Assembly (NCBI GenBank): GCA_965226245.1
Contig: CBDDCL010000015.1
Coordinates: 3,038,001 to 3,102,000, forward strand
Source of the DNA: CBDCYS01 sp965226245
GTDB taxonomy: Bacteria; Acidobacteriota; Terriglobia; Bryobacterales; UBA6623
DNA: 64,000 nt
Direction of reading: 5' to 3'
A program made the translations under genes and the position numbers. The notes beneath the pieces were generated by a model, which was not told the DNA's origin, did not search any database, and was given only the letters and a program-made list of their open reading frames with translations. This document shows positions 24,134 through 33,901 of this stretch, in pieces. The number at the start of each line of letters is the position of its first letter. Positions within the stretch are counted from its first letter, which is position 1.

Positions 24134-27070
24134 CTATTCCAAGTAGAGAAACTCGTTACTTGCGAAAAGCATCTGGCACAAGCTCGTCAGTGCCTTGCCG
24201 GATGCCTTTTCGGGAGTGAAGTTGGCTTTGCGGTGAAGTTCCTGCTGCCTCAAGAGATGGTCCCGCGAGATCGCTTTTTCCTTGGACGTCGGTTTTCGCG
24301 AAAGGGCGAGACGGTAGGCTGTTTCGATCTTCCCCTCGATCGATGCGTTCTCGGAAACGGCATTTACTCGGTCCTTGAGATGCTCGGCATGCTCCACTAC
24401 GAACTCGTCGTTCATGAGCGTCAGCGACTGTAAAGGTGTCGCTGAGTTGATGCGACGGTTGCAGTTGGTCTGCATCAAGGGATAATCGAACACCTCCAGG
24501 AAATTCAGGGGATAGTTCCGCCGCGCGATCACGTACAGACTCCGCCGCCAACGGGCGTTCGGCGTGGAGTCGTTGCGGTCAATCGACTGGAGGCCGCTGG
24601 AATCGTGCTCGATCAGAATGGCCGGTCCGCCGACAGCGCGGTCCAATTTACCGCTCGCGGCAATCACGGCGTCTCGCATGGCTTCCGCCTCCAGCCGCCG
24701 CATGTTCATACGCCAGAGCAGCTTGTTCAGCGGATCGCGTCTACTCGCCGCGGCTTGGGCCGGTTCCGTCTGACGTGACGATTGCCGATAGACCGTCGAA
24801 GTCATGATCATCCGATGCAGCCGCTTCATTTTCCAGCCGTTCTTCAGAAAGTTGACCGCGAGCCAATCCAGCAGCTTCGGGTGAGTCGGCCGCGCACCCA
24901 ACCTGCCGAAGTTCTCCGGGGTCGCGACGATGCCTGCTCCGAAATGGTGTTGCCAGATGCGGTTCACCGCCACTCTTGCCGTCAGCGGATGGTCCGGGCT
25001 TGTCAGCCATTGAGCCAGCGCGAGACGATAGCCACTCGTTTCACCCTTTGCTTCGCCCGGCCGAACCGCATCCGTTCTCCCAGGCGCCGACAATACCTCG
25101 AGGAAACCGGGCTTCACCTTCGGCCCCGGAGATTCCACGGCGCCGCGCTGCAGCAAGCGCGTTACCGGCGGCGGCCCCACATCCCAAAGCACCTGGATCT
25201 TTCCATAGCTGCGTCTGTAGCCTTCGAGGGTTGCAATGCGGCGCTCGATTCTCTCTTTCTCTGCCTTGTGCTGATCGTTCTCCTCGAGCGCGGCGTCCAC
25301 CTCCTCCCGCTTCACCTCCAGCTTCTTGCCGAACTTCTCTGCGAGGTACTTCTGGACGTCGGTCAGGTCGTCGTCCGTCCCCAGTGCTGCCTTCGTGTCG
25401 TCGCGAATCTCCTCGGGCAGACTCTCGAGCTTCTTGTCGAGAAGCATGTCCTCGTAGGGCTGACGCAGATCGGCGAGATCTTCTTCTAGTTCGTCGAGAG
25501 GCTTCTGGATCTCAGCGTTGTGGCGATCGATCTCTTCCTGCTCGGGCTTGGCAACGTCGGGCAGGTAGCGATACTTCGGCTGCTTCCAATCCATCGGGTT
25601 GTAGGCCGGTGTAAACAAGGCGAGGAAACGATAGTAGTCGCGCTGCGGGATCGGATCGTAGCGGTGGCTGTGGCAGCGCGCACAGCCGAGCGTCAAACCG
25701 AGCAGGCTCGTCGATACCTTTTCCATCAAGCCGAACAAAACGTCGTGGCGTTCTTTGAAAAGGTTTGTGATGTCCGGGTCGGTTCGATCAAGCGCCGTTC
25801 GCAAATAGCTGGTTGCGACGAGCGACTCGAGGGCTTCGTCAGAATACCTCGTGGCGTTGCGCCAGTCGACAAGCTCGTCGCCCGCGAGTTGTTCCGTCAC
25901 AAAGCGGTCATAGGGCTTGTCGTCGTTGAGGGCTTTGACGACGTAGTCTCGGTATCGCCACATCCCTTCGAAAACTTGGATGGTGGGAATATCGTTGTCG
26001 GAGCCGCTTGTGTCGGTGTAGCCGGCGGCGTCAAGCCAGTGCCGGCCCCAACGCTCGCCGTAGTGCGGTGAATCCAAAAGGCGGTCGATGAGGCGTTCAT
26101 ACGCGCCTGGCTCGGTGTCCGATAGGAACGCATCGATCTCTTCCGGGCTTGGCGGCAGGCCGATTAAATCGAAGTACGCGCGGCGCAGCAAGACCTCCTT
26201 CGGAGCGTCGGATGAGAAGCCAAGGCCTTCTGACTCCAGCCGCGCCAGCACGAACGCGTCGATCGGGGTCCGCACGCGCTGTTTGTCGCGGACCGGCGGC
26301 AGGGGATGATCCTCGGGTCTGCGAAAAGCCCAGTAGCGGCGATCTTCTTCTGTGATGGGCGGCGCTTCTTTCTCGGTGAACGTCTGTCGCTCCGCCCCGG
26401 CCCTATCGACGCGCACCGCGAAGGTCGACGTGTCCACCCAACGGCGCAGGCGCTCTAGCTCATCTTCGTCAACGCGCGGGCCCCTGCCGGGTGGCGGCAT
26501 CGCTCCCGCCGCGACTTTGCGGATCAGGATACTGGCGTCTGCGGATCCCTCGACAATTACCGGTCCGTTTTGGCTCCCCTTCAGCAGGGAAGCTAAGGAG
26601 CGCAAGTCCAGCCCGCCCATCGGCTGTCCCGCGCCGTGACAGCCGATACAGCGAGCTTTCAGAATCGGACGAGCCTCGTGATCGAATTTCTCGATCTGCT
26701 GCTCTGAGAGAACAATCTCTTCCCGCGCGTCTGACAGCGCGCCGCCTTCGATCCACAATCGGATCGTCTCAATCTCCGCCTCCGTCAGCGGCCTCTTGAA
26801 GGCTTTCGGCGGCATCTTGCCGCTGGAGATCTTCCGGTAGAGAAGGCTGTCCTCGGCCGAACCTTTGACCAACACCGGACCGTTGTGACTCCCCTTGAAC
26901 AGGGATGCCGCCGTTCTCAGGTCCAGTCCGACCATCGAATTGCCGCCATGGCAACTCAAGCACTTGGCCGTGGCGATCGGTAAGACGTCGCGCTCGAACC
27001 GCGGCGCCTCAGCGGCGGCGCTTGCCGCACAGAATGCCAGTGCAATGGCAAGATTGCGGAACTCTCGCAT
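24134..27070 (-). CDS. PSD1 domain protein with two cytochrome c motifs (DUF1549/DUF1553)
   Basis: Protein of 978 aa from ATG 27070, chosen because MREFRNLAIALAFCAASAAA is a clear signal peptide; earlier starts lack one. Two CxxCH haem sites lie near residues 36 (KCLSCHGG) and 140 (RCIGCHGA), each in a planctomycete cytochrome c domain (GSAEDSLLYRKISSGKMPP; GSADASILIRKVAAGAMPPP). DUF1549 follows (WGRHWLDAAGYTDTSG; CARCHSHRYDPIPQRDYY), a charged coiled-coil insert (about 590-660), and DUF1553 (VAVNRIWQHHFGAGIVATPE). A third CxxCH lies in CARCHSH. Family members accompany DUF1501 proteins; function is unproven, with degradation of complex substrates often proposed. It sits downstream of a molybdopterin oxidoreductase. 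Confidence 0.92.
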   Translation of the reverse strand: MREFRNLAIALAFCAASAAAEAPRFERDVLPIATAKCLSCHGGNSMVGLDLRTAASLFKGSHNGPVLVKGSAEDSLLYRKISSGKMPPKAFKRPLTEAEIETIRLWIEGGALSDAREEIVLSEQQIEKFDHEARPILKARCIGCHGAGQPMGGLDLRSLASLLKGSQNGPVIVEGSADASILIRKVAAGAMPPPGRGPRVDEDELERLRRWVDTSTFAVRVDRAGAERQTFTEKEAPPITEEDRRYWAFRRPEDHPLPPVRDKQRVRTPIDAFVLARLESEGLGFSSDAPKEVLLRRAYFDLIGLPPSPEEIDAFLSDTEPGAYERLIDRLLDSPHYGERWGRHWLDAAGYTDTSGSDNDIPTIQVFEGMWRYRDYVVKALNDDKPYDRFVTEQLAGDELVDWRNATRYSDEALESLVATSYLRTALDRTDPDITNLFKERHDVLFGLMEKVSTSLLGLTLGCARCHSHRYDPIPQRDYYRFLALFTPAYNPMDWKQPKYRYLPDVAKPEQEEIDRHNAEIQKPLDELEEDLADLRQPYEDMLLDKKLESLPEEIRDDTKAALGTDDDLTDVQKYLAEKFGKKLEVKREEVDAALEENDQHKAEKERIERRIATLEGYRRSYGKIQVLWDVGPPPVTRLLQRGAVESPGPKVKPGFLEVLSAPGRTDAVRPGEAKGETSGYRLALAQWLTSPDHPLTARVAVNRIWQHHFGAGIVATPENFGRLGARPTHPKLLDWLAVNFLKNGWKMKRLHRMIMTSTVYRQSSRQTEPAQAAASRRDPLNKLLWRMNMRRLEAEAMRDAVIAASGKLDRAVGGPAILIEHDSSGLQSIDRNDSTPNARWRRSLYVIARRNYPLNFLEVFDYPLMQTNCNRRINSATPLQSLTLMNDEFVVEHAEHLKDRVNAVSENASIEGKIETAYRLALSRKPTSKEKAISRDHLLRQQELHRKANFTPEKASGKALTSLCQMLFASNEFLYLE

Positions 27071-27355
27071 GAACCGATACTGATCCGGCACGACCGATAG
27101 GCGGGACAACGGGTTTGGGCCAAATGAAACGCTTTGGAGCGGCCTTTCATAATTCCGGTTCCGCGTCCTCTTTCGCCATGGCTCTAGAACGAAACTTTCG
27201 ACAGACAGCGCGAGTTGAGATAGAACTCCAGGCGCACGTCTGACATCTGAACCGTCATCATTGCGCCGCGTCATTTGATCAGTGACAAGGGTCTGCTGTT
27301 CTGGCCGGGGGAGGCCTATCGCAGTTCGTGTCGACTTCACGACATTCGTCAACGC

Positions 27356-28126
27356 TCAGATGCCCACATACCACGACCACCCGTTTTGAAGCGGTCCCAA
27401 TTTTCCAAAATCGTCGAACTCGTTGGCGACCACGATGCGCTGGAGATACTTCATGCTCTTATAACCCAACTGCTTCTCCACGCGGAGGCGCAGCGGAGCA
27501 CCGTGAGCAACCGGCAGATCCCGTCCGTTCATGCCATAGGCGAGGATCGTCTGCGGGTGCAGGGCATCCACCATATCGATGCTGTCGGCGATGTCATCGA
27601 ACGGGTAGAAATTCACGAAACGCGCGCTCGGTAGAACGCCCGCCGCCTCGAGCACCCGGCTCAACGACACGCCGGTCCACTCGCCGATGGCCGACCAGCC
27701 TTCCTCGCACGTGTGCCGGGTGATCTGCGTCCGCGAGGGGAACCGCTTGAGGTCCCCGAGCGAGTAAGCTCCCGGCCGGGCCACACGGCCTTCGATCGAG
27801 AGGCGCCATTCGGCAAATGCGTATTTCCGCAAGCGCTCGTAGGCCGGTCCATACGCCGCGTTGTAGAAACGTGCGCCGGGCTCCGCCGGATTCGTCGTGC
27901 CGGTGGCGGGAAACGAGGAGATGTCCTTGTGACTGTATTCCCTCGCCAGTGACTGCCCGGGCAACAGCGTGCGGTGCGCCGTATACGTGAGAACGTCGGC
28001 CATGCGCAGGACGTTGCCGTAGGTCGGAGGCAGTTCCTTGCTGCATCCCGAAAGGAGGAGTCCGCCCCCGCCGGCCAGTCCGGTAACGATTGCCTTGCGG
28101 CGGGTGATCAGTGGGTTGGTTTTCAT
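27356..28126 (-). CDS. Tat-exported molybdopterin-dependent oxidoreductase (sulfite oxidase/MsrP-like)
   Basis: Protein of 256 aa. The twin-arginine signal ITRRKAIVTGLAGGGGLLLS is followed by Cys in a lipobox-like position (LLLSGC), so it may be a lipoprotein. ITRHTCEEGWSAIGEWTG holds the Cys that ligates molybdenum in the sulfite oxidase fold; VSLSRVLEAAG and GAPLRLRVEKQLGYKSMKYL are the usual later segments. Only 1 nt separates it from the cytochrome b gene, so the pair should work like MsrPQ or similar membrane-anchored oxidoreductases: membrane quinol supplies electrons to the periplasmic Mo enzyme. The substrate is unknown. Confidence 0.87.
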   Translation of the reverse strand: MKTNPLITRRKAIVTGLAGGGGLLLSGCSKELPPTYGNVLRMADVLTYTAHRTLLPGQSLAREYSHKDISSFPATGTTNPAEPGARFYNAAYGPAYERLRKYAFAEWRLSIEGRVARPGAYSLGDLKRFPSRTQITRHTCEEGWSAIGEWTGVSLSRVLEAAGVLPSARFVNFYPFDDIADSIDMVDALHPQTILAYGMNGRDLPVAHGAPLRLRVEKQLGYKSMKYLQRIVVANEFDDFGKLGPLQNGWSWYVGI

Positions 28127-28127
28127 G

Positions 28128-28901
28128 CTATTCTCCGATGGTCATGGCGCGCATTTGGCGCTTGAATCCGGACTTGATGATCATCACCACGTGCATGAGC
28201 AAGAAGAGCACGAGCGCGGCGAACGCAAAAAAGTGGATGGTGCGGGCGGACTGGAACCCGCCGAACACGTCAAGGAGGAAGGGGTACGCCGCAGTGATCG
28301 CGGGCGACATCGTCAGCCCGGTCAGCACCTCCAGCGGCAGCGCAATGAAGATGACCGCGCAATAGGTGCACTTCTGCAGCAGCCCATATTGGGGTCCGCC
28401 GGTCGCGGCCCGAATCCGCAGGCGCAGGTGATTCATCAGGTCCCGCCAAAGCAGGCTTGGAGTAAACTCGCCGCCACGGGGCACGAGATGGCGCCAGAGA
28501 TGGCCGCTGCCAACCCCGGCGAGAAGATAAACCGAGCCGGCCCCAACGAGAAACCAGGCCGCCAGAAAATGCAGGCTCCGCCCCCAACCGTTCTGGTTGA
28601 AGATTTCGTAGGTCCGGATCGCACTGAGTGGAAAACCCGCGTCGGCGAAAAAAGGGACACTCTCTTCCCATCCGCCGTGCTGGTAGTTTCGGCTGATGGG
28701 CAGTTCGAAAAGTGCCGGTGTCAAATCGTTGCCCACCTCACCCCAGTAGAGTCGTGGATGGCACATCAAGATCACGAAGCCGCTGAAGGCCAGCGTTAAG
28801 AAGCTCACGGTCACGATCCAGTGAGAGATCCTGGCCCAGCGCGTATGCCGGGTCGTGTCCATCGGCACTTGTGCTTGTGGTGATTCGGCCATGCGTTTCA
28901 C
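28128..28901 (-). CDS. Cytochrome b membrane subunit (b561/thiosulfate reductase type)
   Basis: Protein of 257 aa (ATG 28901; ATG 28892 also possible). Membrane helices at about 22-45 (ISHWIVTVSFLTLAFSGFVI), 107-130 (SLHFLAAWFLVGAGSVYLL), 175-197 and 220-243 (HFFAFAALVLFLLMHVVMI). His residues in ISHW, LHF, HFF and LMH are candidate haem b ligands. It should pass electrons between quinol pool and the adjacent periplasmic molybdoenzyme. It starts 40 nt after the DUF1501 gene and is coupled to the molybdoenzyme. Confidence 0.85.
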   Translation of the reverse strand: MKRMAESPQAQVPMDTTRHTRWARISHWIVTVSFLTLAFSGFVILMCHPRLYWGEVGNDLTPALFELPISRNYQHGGWEESVPFFADAGFPLSAIRTYEIFNQNGWGRSLHFLAAWFLVGAGSVYLLAGVGSGHLWRHLVPRGGEFTPSLLWRDLMNHLRLRIRAATGGPQYGLLQKCTYCAVIFIALPLEVLTGLTMSPAITAAYPFLLDVFGGFQSARTIHFFAFAALVLFLLMHVVMIIKSGFKRQMRAMTIGE

Positions 28902-28941
28902 TAAGCGTAGTGCGGCATAAAGTGCGCAAATGAAAAGTGCC

Positions 28942-30417
28942 TCAGGCAGTCGCTTCGGTCCGGGGCAAGTGAACGGGATTGTCGATCAGACCGGCGACAA
29001 CCTCCGCCCCTGTCACCGTGGCGTCGGTCGGCGTCTGCTCGCGGCCTTCGTGAAGATACGTCAGCCTCTTGTGGTCGATACCCAATTGATGAAACATCGT
29101 CGCTTGCAAGCTCGGGACGCTCACCCGGTTCGCCGTCGCCTTGTAGCCGAAATCGTCGGTCTCGCCGTAGGTGAAGCCCTTTTTGAATCCACCGCCCGCG
29201 AGCCACAAGCTGAAGGCGTGCCGGTTGTGATCCCGGCCGTCTGAGTTCTGGGTGGTCGGGAGGCGGCCGAATTCACCGGCCCACATCACGATGGTGCTGT
29301 CGAGCAGTCCTCTGGACTTGAGGTCCTTGAGCAGCGCGACCGTGGGTCCGTCGGTTCGCGCGCAGACCTTGGGCAAGTCGGTAGCGAGCTTGCTGTGGTG
29401 GTCCCAGATCTGTCCTTTGCCCGGAAAGATCTGCACGAACCGCACGCCGGCCTCCACTAATCTGCGAGCCATCAGACAGCGAGTCCCGTAACTTGCCGTA
29501 AGCTCGTCGTCGAGGCCATACGCCTTGCGGGCGGCCTCGGGCTCGTTCGACAGGTCCAGCACCTCGGTTGCGGCTAGCTGCATCCCGGCGGCCATCTCGT
29601 AGTTCTGGATGCGGGCTTCGAGTTCGGATTCGCCCGGATGGTTGCGCAGATGTTCGGCGTTGAGCTTCGCCAGGAAGTCCAAGCTCTCTCGCTGAGCGCC
29701 AGGGGGGCGGGGCTCGACGGGGCTCAGATGGTGTACCGGTGTTCCCTTCGAGCTGAACTCCACACCTTGGTACAAGGCCGGCAGCCAGCCGCTCGACCAA
29801 ACCAGCTTGCCACTGACGCTGTAGCCTTCCGGATCGCGCAGGACAACATAGGCCGGCAGGTTCTGATTCTCACTGCCCAGGGCGTAGGTGATCCAAGCTC
29901 CCATGACGGGACGCCCCGCAAAAATGTTGCACGTCTGGAGCATGTGCAACCCTTCGGGATGGTTGTTGTGCTCGGTATACATGGACCGGATGAGGCACAT
30001 CTCATCCACCTGCGTGGCCTGATGCGGCAGGATATCCGCCAGCGTCATCCCTGAGTCGCCGTGTTGCCGAAACTCGAACGGGCTCGGCATCAGGATGTTG
30101 TCGTTGTTGGGTTGGTGGATCTCGACGCCGTCTGGATGCGGTTGCCCGGCGCGCCTCGCGAGCTCGGGCTTGGGGTCGAAGAGATCCATCTGACTCGGCC
30201 CGCCGTTTTGGCAGAACTGAATAACAGCCTTGGCCCGAGGAGGAAAGTGTCCCTTACGCGGGTTGAGATCGTTGTAGACGGGGCGCGCCGCCCGCAAGGA
30301 TTCCGACTCCACCAGCCCGGCCAGAGCCAAGCTACCGAACCCCAGACCGGTCATCTCGAGCAGTCTGCGCCGTGAGAGCGTGGGCTTCATTGCAGCGGGC
30401 AAGGTACGGTCGGCCAT
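28942..30417 (-). CDS. DUF1501 protein (sulfatase-like fold), Tat-exported
   Basis: Protein of 491 aa. Twin-arginine signal SRRRLLEMTGLGFGSLALAG near residues 15-34, then the conserved core: AVIQFCQNGGPSQMDLFDPK, ILPHQATQVDEMCLIRSM, WAGEFGRLPTTQNSDGRDHN, FSLWLAGGGFKKGFTYGETD. The fold is related to alkaline phosphatases and sulfatases; biochemical role unproven. GAGAGGGGG upstream gives a strong ribosome site. First gene of the minus-strand unit with cytochrome b, molybdoenzyme and PSD1 protein. A paralogue is at 49050-50531. Confidence 0.92.
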   Translation of the reverse strand: MADRTLPAAMKPTLSRRRLLEMTGLGFGSLALAGLVESESLRAARPVYNDLNPRKGHFPPRAKAVIQFCQNGGPSQMDLFDPKPELARRAGQPHPDGVEIHQPNNDNILMPSPFEFRQHGDSGMTLADILPHQATQVDEMCLIRSMYTEHNNHPEGLHMLQTCNIFAGRPVMGAWITYALGSENQNLPAYVVLRDPEGYSVSGKLVWSSGWLPALYQGVEFSSKGTPVHHLSPVEPRPPGAQRESLDFLAKLNAEHLRNHPGESELEARIQNYEMAAGMQLAATEVLDLSNEPEAARKAYGLDDELTASYGTRCLMARRLVEAGVRFVQIFPGKGQIWDHHSKLATDLPKVCARTDGPTVALLKDLKSRGLLDSTIVMWAGEFGRLPTTQNSDGRDHNRHAFSLWLAGGGFKKGFTYGETDDFGYKATANRVSVPSLQATMFHQLGIDHKRLTYLHEGREQTPTDATVTGAEVVAGLIDNPVHLPRTEATA

Positions 30418-30484
30418 GATACCCCCTCTCAGGTGCGGTTTCCAAGCTGGTGTCCGGAGTTCGTCGCTCCGCGATTACGACTCG

Positions 30485-30490
30485 ATTATA
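30485..30490 (-). promoter_or_regulatory. Candidate -10 element of the DUF1501-PSD1 unit
   Basis: A perfect TATAAT on the minus strand (30490-30485), about 67 nt before the DUF1501 start. The -35 region is poor (TTTTGG at 17 nt), so an activator may be needed or another sigma factor used. The remaining DNA to 30687 holds part of a dispersed repeat (CTCACCACGCGGCG near 30588; GGTACGAGGCGCG near 30621). Confidence 0.4.
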
Positions 30491-30687
30491 CACACACCTT
30501 GAAGAAACCAAAAGCAAACGATTCAGCATTTTCATAGGCCGAACGCAGAGGGCACTTTTCGCCGAAGGGCTAGACCGAATTACTCACCACGCGGCGAGGC
30601 GAAGTGCGTGAGAAGGCCGTCGGTACGAGGCGCGCGCCGCTTGACGAGCGGAGGCGTACTCGAACACGCCACGGTGGAGCACGTGGA

Positions 30688-31442
30688 GACGCTGGAAGTC
30701 CACGCAGGCACGATCCATCACGTAGAACGAAGCGGGCTCGGGCACGATGGCGTCGAGGATGTTGACGTCGTGCAGTTTTCCGTCGGAAACCTCAATAAAT
30801 GTGGATGGGGCCACGCAGATCGAGCAAGGTGTGCATCTTGATGGCGGCCTTGTGGGATCGAAACCGGGCCCAGGGGAACAGCGACAAGCAGAGGTCGATG
30901 GTGGTGGAGTCCAAGGCATAGACGGTGTTGTCGAGATCGAAACCGAGCGGCTCGTTGGCCTACCGGAGGCGGGCGATGCGGATCAGCACTTGAGCGAAGT
31001 CGGCGAAGATGTGCCAGTCGTGCGCCTCGTTGGCGTCGGCCAGGGTGGAGCGTGAAACTTTGCCGCGAAAACCCATGTGATAGAGCTTGCTTTGAACTGC
31101 ACGCAAGCAGGCTTCGATGTCGCGGAGACTCTCTCGAAAGGTCAGTTGGGCAAAAGCAAGACAAAGGAATGATCGAGACAAGAAAATCCGCGGAATTTAT
31201 AATTGCCGCGGTAGCGCTCGACGCACTTGTGGAACTCGTAAAGTGGGAGGTGATCGATCAACTGGGCGAAGACTGTGCGGCCGACAGGCATGCTCCATTG
31301 TCGGGCCGGGCGGCGGGTTGGGCTCTGGAGGCTAAAAAGCGCCGGCGGAAGTTGCCATCGAAAAAAGGTCAGAACCCATTCATGTCTCTGAAAGAAAAGA
31401 GGTTATCATCAAGCCCAAAAGCGATAGCCGGACAGTAGTGAC
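30688..31442 (-). pseudogene. IS4-family transposase relic with several frameshifts
   Basis: Reading from ATG 31291, VGRTVFAQLIDHLPLYEF matches the start of the intact IS4-type transposase at 56603-57772. A 1-nt loss near 31167 shifts to FLCLAFAQLTFRESLRDIEA, an in-frame TAG follows IRIARLR near 30960, then YALDSTTIDL, and another shift leads to FIEVSDGKLHDVNILDAI and VMDRACVDFQRL. Homology ends near 30688, so the C-terminal third and left end are missing. The right terminal repeat survives at 31428-31441 (CCGGACAGTAGTGA). It is an old copy of the same IS lineage. Confidence 0.8.
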
Positions 31443-31539
31443 CAGTCACGTTCATGAAAGATTTTTAATCTCTTTAAATCAAACGATTTAACAACAAAAG
31501 CCACTAATTGACCTCCACTCGCCTGCTGCTCTGAATAAT

Positions 31540-31698
31540 ATGAGCAAACCAACCAGCGCCTATCGCTCCAACGTCCGCAACGACGGACTCACTGCCGGCC
31601 AAGAGCGCGCCATCAGAACCATGCTCACCGCGCGCTCCATTGCCGCCGCCGCGCGCCAAGCCGACGCCGGTCAAAGCACCCTGCGCCACTGGATCTAG
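31540..31698 (+). pseudogene. HTH protein fragment (terminase small subunit-like), 3' truncated
   Basis: 52 codons from ATG 31540: MSKPTSAYRSNVRNDG, then LTAGQERAIRTMLTARSIA, AAARQADAGQSTLRHWI, stop. The helix-turn-helix 'S...AA..A....STL..W' parallels the full 127-aa protein at 52463-52846 (IPSAAKHAGIGERTLYRWLQ). The frame ends exactly where the convergent truncated transposase begins (31695), so a rearrangement joined two broken genes tail to tail. Confidence 0.55.
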
Positions 31699-32246
31699 GC
31701 CAGCACGCGGCGGCTGAGCAGTTGCTTGCCCTGCCAGGCCTCCAGCAGCCGCGACTGCGCCTGCTCGAGTTCATCGCCGGCGGCCGAGCTCAACTCCGCG
31801 CTGGTTTGAATGCGGTCAAAACAATCCCAAAAGGCTGGCGAGCTGAAACGCTCGGGAGCAAATCCCCACAGAGCATGCAGGATGCTGCGCCGATACCAGT
31901 CGGCCACGGTGGTCTTGGGGCCGGGCCGGCAGATGCGGTGGATGGCGGCCAGCAGCAGGTAGTGGGCGCTGGAGGGGCCCGAGCGGGGCGGCGGGCACAG
32001 CGACTGCAGCGCCGCGAAAGCGCCGGAGCGTTCAGCGGCGCGCCACAGCGCTCCGGGCAGGCCGAGATCGATGGCGCTGGCTGCCAGCGGCACGGGAACG
32101 CTCTGCTGGCGGACCAGGGCGGCGAGACGTTCGGCAGTACCGAGGTAGGTTTGGCTGGTGATGCGGGGCTGGCCGTTGACGCGAGCGCTGGTAACGACGT
32201 AGTAGTAGGTTTTGTTGCCCTTGCGTTTGGAGACGACGCTGGCCAT
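31695..32246 (-). pseudogene. IS1634-family transposase, N-terminal 183 residues
   Basis: From ATG 32246: MASVVSKRKGNKTYYYVVTS, then GQPRITSQTYLGTAERLAAL and HRICRPGPKTTVADWYRRS, standard N-terminal region of IS1634/IS1549 transposases. It stops at 31695 where the HTH fragment begins, losing about two thirds including the DDE core. Upstream on its 5' side ATAGGGTAATACAAT occurs twice (32247 and 32370), 123 bp apart, perhaps the remains of a terminal repeat. Confidence 0.75.
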
Positions 32247-32476
32247 ATAGGGTAATACAATTATAGAGGAAGATGTTTTAGCTGTCAAGATAAATATCAA
32301 CAGACTCAACAGACATGGGGAGACCATGGTTCACCCGCAAGCCAAGAGAGGAGAGAGCGAGGATCACAAATAGGGTAATACAATAATCCGCGGTGGAGGA
32401 CGGAGCTAAACTCATACACAGCAATGAGTTAGTCGCCAGCCCCGACTAACCTAGCTTGCTTCGCAGTAAAGTCCCG

Positions 32477-33901
32477 CTAGAGGTCGTAGTAGAGGTAGAA
32501 CTCGTGCGGCACGGGGCGCAGGTTCACCTCGGCCAGCTCGTTGTCGCGCTTGTAGCTGATCCAGGTGTCGATGACGTCTTGGGTGAAGACGTCGCCGCGC
32601 AGCAGCCACTCGTGGTCGGCTTCGAGGTTATCGAGCACTTCGCCTAGCGAGCCGGGCGTTTGCTTCAACCCGGCCTTCTCTTCCGGATCGAGATCGTAGA
32701 GATCCTTATCCATCGGCGAGCCCGGATCGATCTTGTTGATGACCCCATCAAGACCGGCCATCAGCATCGCCGGGAAAGCCAAATAGGGGTTGCAGCACGG
32801 ATCCGGGCAGCGGAACTCCATGCGCTTGGCTCCGGGGCTGTTCGAATAGACTGGAATCCGCACGCAGGCGGAGCGGTTGCGCATCGAGTAGGCCAGATTC
32901 ACCGGCGCCTCATAGCCGGGCACCAGACGACGATAGGAGTTTGTCGTCGGATTGGTGAAAGCCAGCAGGGCGGGAGTGTGCTGGAGAATGCCGCCGATGT
33001 AATGCAACGCGGTTTCGCTCAACGAGGCGTAGCCTCCCTCGTCGAAGAAGACATTCTTATCGCCATTCCACAAGCTCTGGTGGACGTGCATGCCCGAACC
33101 GTTGTCTCCGAAAATAGGTTTCGGCATGAAGGTCACCGACAGGTTGTTCTTCTTCGCCACGTTGCGGATGACGTACTTGTAGTACATGACGCTGTCGGCC
33201 ATGGTGGTCAGCGAGTTGAACCGCATATCGATCTCGGTTTGGCCGGCGGTTCCGACTTCGTGGTGATGCACTTCGACCCGGACGTCAAAGGCTGACATGG
33301 CAAGCGCCATTTCGCTGCGCACGTCCTGCATGCTGTCGGCCGGCGGGACGGGGAAGTAGCCCTCTTTGTGGCGTATTTTGTATCCCAGGTTGCCGCCGGG
33401 TTCGCTGGCGCCCGAGTTCCAGATGCCCTCGGAAGAATCGACGGAATAGAACCCGCTGTTGGCCGATTGGCCATATTTGACATCGTTGAAAATGTAGAAT
33501 TCCGGTTCGGGACCCCAGTAGCTGGTTTCGGCGATGCCGGAGCCCTTCAGGTAGGCCTCCGCTTTTTGAGCGATGTGCCTGGGGTCGCGCGAGTAGGGCT
33601 GGCGCGTGAGCGGGTCCTCGATGTTGCAAATGATACTCAGGGTGGAATGGGTCCGCATCGGGTCCATGTAGGCCGTTGTGGGGTCGGGCATCAGCAGCAT
33701 GTCGCTTTCTTGAATCTGCTGGAATCCGCGAATGCTCGAACCGTCGAATCCCAGGCCGTCGGTAAACATGCTGGCCTCGAACTCAGTGGCTGGAATCGAA
33801 AAGTGTTGCCAAACCCCGGGCAAGTCGATAAACCTGAAATCCACAATCTGGGCGCCTGACTCTTCGGCTAGCTTCAGTACATCCTCTGGCGTTTTAGCCA
33901 T
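32477..33901 (-). CDS. glnA: Glutamine synthetase, type I
   Basis: Protein of 474 aa from ATG 33901, preceded by AAAGGAG. All GSI signatures are present: GLGFDGSSIRGFQQIQESDM (Asp50 loop), EVHHHEVGTAGQTEID (metal Glu), FGDNGSGMHVHQSLW (ATP/metal), VPGYEAPVNLAYS (Glu flap) and KDLYDLDPEEK, whose Tyr aligns with the adenylylation site. It makes glutamine from glutamate, ammonia and ATP in the cytoplasm. Transcribed after the second glnA-like gene (200 nt gap), but the gap holds a dispersed repeat so it probably has its own promoter. Confidence 0.96.
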   Translation of the reverse strand: MAKTPEDVLKLAEESGAQIVDFRFIDLPGVWQHFSIPATEFEASMFTDGLGFDGSSIRGFQQIQESDMLLMPDPTTAYMDPMRTHSTLSIICNIEDPLTRQPYSRDPRHIAQKAEAYLKGSGIAETSYWGPEPEFYIFNDVKYGQSANSGFYSVDSSEGIWNSGASEPGGNLGYKIRHKEGYFPVPPADSMQDVRSEMALAMSAFDVRVEVHHHEVGTAGQTEIDMRFNSLTTMADSVMYYKYVIRNVAKKNNLSVTFMPKPIFGDNGSGMHVHQSLWNGDKNVFFDEGGYASLSETALHYIGGILQHTPALLAFTNPTTNSYRRLVPGYEAPVNLAYSMRNRSACVRIPVYSNSPGAKRMEFRCPDPCCNPYLAFPAMLMAGLDGVINKIDPGSPMDKDLYDLDPEEKAGLKQTPGSLGEVLDNLEADHEWLLRGDVFTQDVIDTWISYKRDNELAEVNLRPVPHEFYLYYDL

